Below, piece after piece: positions 60,501-64,000 of a stretch of DNA of 64,000 nt. A program made the position numbers and the translations under genes. Position 1 is the first letter of the stretch; every line of letters starts with the position of its first letter. The notes beneath the pieces were generated by a model. The model had not been told where the DNA came from. It was given only the letters and a program-made list of their open reading frames with translations, and made no database searches. The stretch is from contig JBCCPJ010000008.1 in NCBI GenBank assembly GCA_039024895.1, forward strand, positions 62,001-126,000, written 5' to 3'. This stretch comes from JAJDOD01 sp039024895. GTDB taxonomy: Bacteria; Pseudomonadota; Alphaproteobacteria; Rhodobacterales; Rhodobacteraceae.

Positions 60501-60544
60501 CGACCCGTGCGTAACCCATATGAAACAGCATAAGGGCGCGACTG

Positions 60545-61147
60545 ATGACCGCCATGACGATGACCGCTTTTGAGATGCCTGCCCCTTGCATCGCGCCCTG
60601 CCGCGTTGCACGAATTGTAGGTGTAGCTTCCCATGAGCGCGATGTGGCCGCAGAAATGAAATCAGACCTGATTGCGATGCTGCCGCGCCTCCGGCGGTTT
60701 GCGCGTTCGCTCACGCGTTCGGCGACAGAAGCGGATGATCTTGTGCAGGAGGCGTGCCTGCGCGCCCTTTCGCGGTCCGACCAATGGGACCCGACGCAGC
60801 CGCTCGACCGCTGGGTGTTCCGGATCACGCGCAACCTCTGGATTAGCGAGATTCGCAAGCGAGGGGTGCGCATGGGCGAGGGGCAGGTGCCAGCCGAGGA
60901 AACCAGCGAACTTGTCTCGCCTGTTACCGGCGAACACAGCGTTGCCGCCACTGAACTGCAGGCGCAGATTGCGGCCTTGCCTGCGGAATTGTCTTCGGTG
61001 CTTCTGGCCGTTTCTGTCGAAGGTTATAGTTATGCGGAAGCGGCGGAGTTATTGGATGTGCCAATTGGCACGGTAATGAGTCGTGTGCATCGGGCGCGTA
61101 AAACGCTCGCGGCAAAGCTCTCCGACAGCGGAGGATATGATAAGTGA
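60545..61147 (+). CDS. ECF-family RNA polymerase sigma factor
   Basis: A 200-residue sigma factor with regions 2 and 4 only. Region 2 is LIAMLPRLRRFARSLTRSAT (about 42-61) with DDLVQEACLRAL and DRWVFRITRNLWISEIRKR. Region 4 is LPAELSSVLLAVSVEGYSYA then AAELLDVPIGTVMSRVHRAR. The first 37 residues are atypical, so the ATG at 60656 (MKSDLIAM) may be the true start. It overlaps the anti-sigma gene by four bases (GTGA). Confidence 0.9.
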   Translation: MTAMTMTAFEMPAPCIAPCRVARIVGVASHERDVAAEMKSDLIAMLPRLRRFARSLTRSATEADDLVQEACLRALSRSDQWDPTQPLDRWVFRITRNLWISEIRKRGVRMGEGQVPAEETSELVSPVTGEHSVAATELQAQIAALPAELSSVLLAVSVEGYSYAEAAELLDVPIGTVMSRVHRARKTLAAKLSDSGGYDK

Positions 61148-61917
61148 CCCAGTATGAGGAAAAGCTGAGCGCCTTTCTTGATGGTGAATTGCCGGAGAAA
61201 GACGCGCGTGAAATAGAAGCCGCCCTTGAACGTGATCCCGCCCTTCAGGCCGAGTTGGATGCGTTGATGCAGGCGGATGCGTTGGCGCAGGACGCGTTTG
61301 CCGAGATATTGGCGGAGCCGGTCCCGGCCGCCCTGGCCGCTGCTGTGCGCGACGCTCCCGAGGCGCGGCCTGCAAATGTTTCAACCGCTCCCATGGGCAG
61401 CAGTTGGTGGGCCGCTGCGGCGGTCGTGCTGGCGCTTGGGTTGGGTGGGGCAGGTGGGTACATGACAGGCCTTTCTCAGGAGACGCCTGTAGCCGCCGCG
61501 CCCGGATGGCTGGTCGATATCGCCGATTATCACCGGGTCTATGCGGGACAGAAGCGGCATTTGGTGGAGGTTGGCGCCGATGAAGCCGATCACATCCGCA
61601 CCTGGTTGACGAACACTGTGGGCGCGCCTGTGCCGACGCCGGATCTCTCGGAACATGGCCTGACTTTTCGCGGTGCCCGTCTTCTTGTCGCCGCGGGCAA
61701 ACCGGTCGCGCAACTCATGTATACCGATGCCGATGATCGGGTTGTGGCACTTTGTTTAATTGCTACGGACAGCCCGCGCGAGGGTACCGCCGTCCAGACC
61801 ATCGGCGCTTTCGAGATGGTCTCTTGGGGTGGTAATGGAGCGAACTTCGTGATTGTCGGCGATGAGGGACGCTCGGATTTGGAGGCGATCGCGGCAACGG
61901 CGGGCATCTCCACGTGA
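61144..61917 (+). CDS. Membrane anti-sigma factor
   Basis: A 257-residue protein: a short helical N-terminal sigma-binding part (LSAFLDGELPEKDAREIEAA), one membrane helix (about residues 85-105, WWAAAAVVLALGLGGAGGY) and a periplasmic domain. No zinc-binding His/Cys set is present, so it is not a ZAS-type anti-sigma factor. The start is a GTG overlapping the sigma stop. Its own stop overlaps pqiA, making a tightly coupled operon. Confidence 0.85.
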   Translation: MTQYEEKLSAFLDGELPEKDAREIEAALERDPALQAELDALMQADALAQDAFAEILAEPVPAALAAAVRDAPEARPANVSTAPMGSSWWAAAAVVLALGLGGAGGYMTGLSQETPVAAAPGWLVDIADYHRVYAGQKRHLVEVGADEADHIRTWLTNTVGAPVPTPDLSEHGLTFRGARLLVAAGKPVAQLMYTDADDRVVALCLIATDSPREGTAVQTIGAFEMVSWGGNGANFVIVGDEGRSDLEAIAATAGIST

Positions 61918-62546
61918 CATCACCTGAGATCAGCAATTCAGACCTGATTGTTTGTCCCCAATGTGATGCCCTCTACCGTGTCCGCGATGTTGCAAAAGGT
62001 AGCGTTTCGACATGCATACGCTGCCATACGGTGTTGGCAGCACCGCGCCGGAAGGCAGGCATGCTGATTATCTGCCTCGCGCTCGCCACGCTGATCTTGA
62101 TTTTCGCGGCGATCTTCTTTCCGTTTCTCACACTTGAGGTCCAAGGGCTGCGCAGTAGCGCCTCGCTCCTGGATATTGCGCTCAGTTTCTCTCATGCGGG
62201 TTTGCGTTTACTGGTTTTTCTGATGCTGGCGCTCATCCTGGCGATCCCGGCAGTCCGCGCCAGCACGCTGATCTATGTGCTGACGCCGCTTGTTTTTGAT
62301 CGCGCACCCGCCGCCTATTCCGCCCCCTTGTTTCGTTTTGCCCAGAGCCTGAAACCATGGGCCATGGCGGAGGTGTTCGCGATTGGCTGCGCAGTGGCGC
62401 TGGTGAAGATCACGGATCTCGCGCAAGTGGCGCTAGGGCAAGCGTTTTGGATGTTCACGGTGCTGGTGGCGCTTGTTGTCATTCAAGACAGATTCCTGTG
62501 TAGTTGGTCTGTATGGAACGCATTGATCCGACCCCAACGATCCTGA
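61914..62546 (+). CDS. pqiA: PqiA-like membrane protein, first half
   Basis: A 210-residue single-unit PqiA-domain protein. A rubredoxin-like zinc site (CPQCDALYRV and CIRCHTVL) precedes four membrane helices. PqiA sits in the inner membrane and works with PqiB in phospholipid movement across the periplasm. E. coli PqiA has two such units fused; here they are separate genes. The GTG start overlaps the anti-sigma stop. Confidence 0.88.
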   Translation: MTSPEISNSDLIVCPQCDALYRVRDVAKGSVSTCIRCHTVLAAPRRKAGMLIICLALATLILIFAAIFFPFLTLEVQGLRSSASLLDIALSFSHAGLRLLVFLMLALILAIPAVRASTLIYVLTPLVFDRAPAAYSAPLFRFAQSLKPWAMAEVFAIGCAVALVKITDLAQVALGQAFWMFTVLVALVVIQDRFLCSWSVWNALIRPQRS

Positions 62547-63154
62547 CAGCAAAGGAAGCCAATCTGGTTGGCTGTCAGCATTGCGCCACCGCGTGGCCGC
62601 TCGGTACGGAACAATGTGGACGTTGCGGTGCCCGTTTGGTGTCGCGCGATCCCAACAGCATGCAGCGGGTCTGGGCTTGGTGGGTTGCGGGCATCACCGC
62701 GTATATCCCGGCCAACACAGAGCCGATGCTGGTCACGCGCACGCTTATGCAAACGCAGGAAAGCACCATTGTCGGAGGCGCGGTGGAGCTGTTTATCTAT
62801 GGCGACCCTTTGATTGCAGCGATTATCTTGCTAGCCAGCGTCGGTATTCCGGTCGCAAAATTTCTGTGCATCGCCTATCTCGCATGGACGGTCTCGCGCG
62901 GGACGACAGCATCACCCGGTTCGCGGCATCTGATGTATCACATTGTCGAGTACATTGGGCGTTGGTCGATGATCGATGTCTTCGTCGTCGCCATCCTTGC
63001 TTCGCTGGTTCAGTTCAACGCGGTGGCCAATGTCACGCCTGGACCGGCAAGTCTGGCTTTCGCTCTATCGGTGATTTTCACGATGCTTTCCGCCCAGAGT
63101 TTCGATTCCCGACGTATCTGGGACGCGCTTGAGCCAGCGGAGGCGCCCCGTTGA
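62513..63154 (+). CDS. pqiA: PqiA-like membrane protein, second half
   Basis: A 213-residue PqiA-domain protein. Zinc motifs CQHCATAWPLG and CGRCGARL lead into four helices, with the conserved IPANTEPMLV and YIGRWSMIDVFVVAILASLV. It overlaps the first pqiA gene by 34 bases in a different frame; a TTG at 62504 is an alternative start. It overlaps the MlaD-domain gene by four bases. Confidence 0.88.
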   Translation: MERIDPTPTILTAKEANLVGCQHCATAWPLGTEQCGRCGARLVSRDPNSMQRVWAWWVAGITAYIPANTEPMLVTRTLMQTQESTIVGGAVELFIYGDPLIAAIILLASVGIPVAKFLCIAYLAWTVSRGTTASPGSRHLMYHIVEYIGRWSMIDVFVVAILASLVQFNAVANVTPGPASLAFALSVIFTMLSAQSFDSRRIWDALEPAEAPR

Positions 63155-64000
63155 CACAGGACATTCCAGATTTGCCCGTCTCCGGCCCGCACCGGTCATT
63201 CTGGGAACGCGTGTCGCTGGTCTGGATTGTGCCGCTGGCGGCGTTGGTGGTCAGCCTTTGGGTCGCCTGGGAAAGCTATGCTGATAGGGGGCCGCTGATT
63301 GAGATCACGTTTGACGAAGCGACCGGCATTCGCAGTGGCGAGACGGAACTCAAGTTTCGCGACGTGACGGTGGGATTGGTCGAGGATGTGGGGTTTTCCG
63401 ATAGCCTTGACCGGGTGCGTGTCTCCGTCCGGTTGGACAAGGAAATCGCGCCCTTTGTTGACGAAGATGCCACTTTCTGGATCGTGCAACCAGAGGTGAC
63501 AACACAAGGGGTCAGCGGGCTCGATACGGTTTTGTCGGGCGTGTTCATCGAAGCTGTTTGGAACAGTACGGCGGACGGCTTGGTGGTCGAGCATCTGGGC
63601 GTTGATCGCGCGCCCCTCCTGCGCAGCGGTCAGTCCGGCTTGACGTTTCAACTGACGGCGGGTCAGGGGGTTCAACTCACCGGCGGCGCGCCAATCCTGC
63701 ATAAAGGTGTCGAAGTGGGACGCATCGGGCCGCCGCGACTCACCGCAGATGGTACTGTCGCGCGCTCGGAGGCCATCGTCTTCGCCCCCTATGATCGGCT
63801 TGTCTCGTCGAACACGCGCTTTTGGGACACGTCGGGTTTCACTTTCTCGCTGGGGGCAAATGGCGCGGCGCTCGACTTTTCTTCCATTGCGACGCTGATC
63901 GCGGGTGGCATTGCGTTTGATACCGTCGTTTCTGGCGGAACCCCCAGTGCAGATGGCGCCGATTTTGTCGTCTTCGCAGACGAGAGTGCGGCGCGCGCCA
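63151..64000 (+). CDS. pqiB: PqiB-like MlaD/MCE-domain protein, 3' end outside the window
   Basis: The first 283 residues are present. One membrane helix (about 20-40, VSLVWIVPLAALVVSLWVAW) is followed by MCE domains: GPLIEITFDEATGIRSGETE, LKFRDVTVGLVEDV and a second unit starting near GLTFQLTAGQGVQLTGGAP. PqiB hexamers form a tube that carries lipid across the periplasm. The start is TTG at 63151 with GGAGG upstream, overlapping the previous stop. Confidence 0.88.
   Translation, partial: MTQDIPDLPVSGPHRSFWERVSLVWIVPLAALVVSLWVAWESYADRGPLIEITFDEATGIRSGETELKFRDVTVGLVEDVGFSDSLDRVRVSVRLDKEIAPFVDEDATFWIVQPEVTTQGVSGLDTVLSGVFIEAVWNSTADGLVVEHLGVDRAPLLRSGQSGLTFQLTAGQGVQLTGGAPILHKGVEVGRIGPPRLTADGTVARSEAIVFAPYDRLVSSNTRFWDTSGFTFSLGANGAALDFSSIATLIAGGIAFDTVVSGGTPSADGADFVVFADESAARA

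Noticed and set aside
1..64000. CRISPR arrays, insertion sequences, prophage or rRNA/tRNA genes
   Set aside because: No regular direct repeats with spacers, no transposase or integrase frames, and no T-loop-like tRNA motifs were noticed on either strand.

Overview
The window is chromosomal DNA of an alphaproteobacterium, most likely a marine Rhodobacteraceae (Roseobacter group). The evidence is Irr next to fabA, the gene orders rpsF-rpsR-rplI, mraZ to murD, ruvCAB-tolQRAB-pal-cpoB-tilS-ftsH, a class II EPSP synthase and family-typical membrane proteins. GC is high, GTG and TTG starts are common, and start/stop overlaps (ATGA, GTGA, TGATG) are frequent. I recognise no rRNA, tRNA, CRISPR array, transposase or integrase.

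Layout. 1-7073: a partial PPK2, then the unsaturated fatty-acid set fabA, fabB and fabI divergent from irr. This set is spread out by two insertions: a LysM-rhodanese gene between fabA and fabB, and a damaged LysR/SbtA pair between fabB and fabI. 7297-13656: aquaporin, SRAP protease, rpsF-rpsR-rplI, M50 protease and photolyase. 13657-26482: the first half of the division/cell-wall (dcw) cluster (mraZ, rsmH, ftsL, ftsI, murE, murF, mraY, murD). It is preceded by a 560-bp leader with MraZ-box-like repeats and a terminator-ended RNA resembling UpsM. A four-gene island (TPR, GNAT, membrane protein, P-loop ATPase) sits between mraY and murD. 26483-38249: transaldolase, LysE-type exporter, priA, a LysR/MBL/SnoaL locus with a striking operator, YceI, an MFS protein, msrA and prmA. 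38250-55335: ruvCAB, an unknown gene, a giant OmpA-type surface protein, ybgC-tolQRAB, two inverted genes, then pal-cpoB-tilS-ftsH. 55336-64000: small zinc-binding proteins, aroA-trmB, pdeM, a thioesterase, and an ECF sigma/anti-sigma operon running into pqiA-pqiA-pqiB (cut by the window end).

How the genes fit together. Most of the window builds and maintains the cell envelope: membrane lipid (fab), peptidoglycan and septum (dcw), outer-membrane constriction (Tol-Pal), membrane proteolysis (ftsH) and lipid transport (pqi), with DNA repair and replication genes between. The most interesting features are regulatory and structural: the mraZ leader RNA with flanking operator-like repeats, amber codons in both genes of a divergent pair, a dispersed hairpin repeat family at operon breakpoints and at the tilS start, and accessory genes placed inside otherwise conserved operons.
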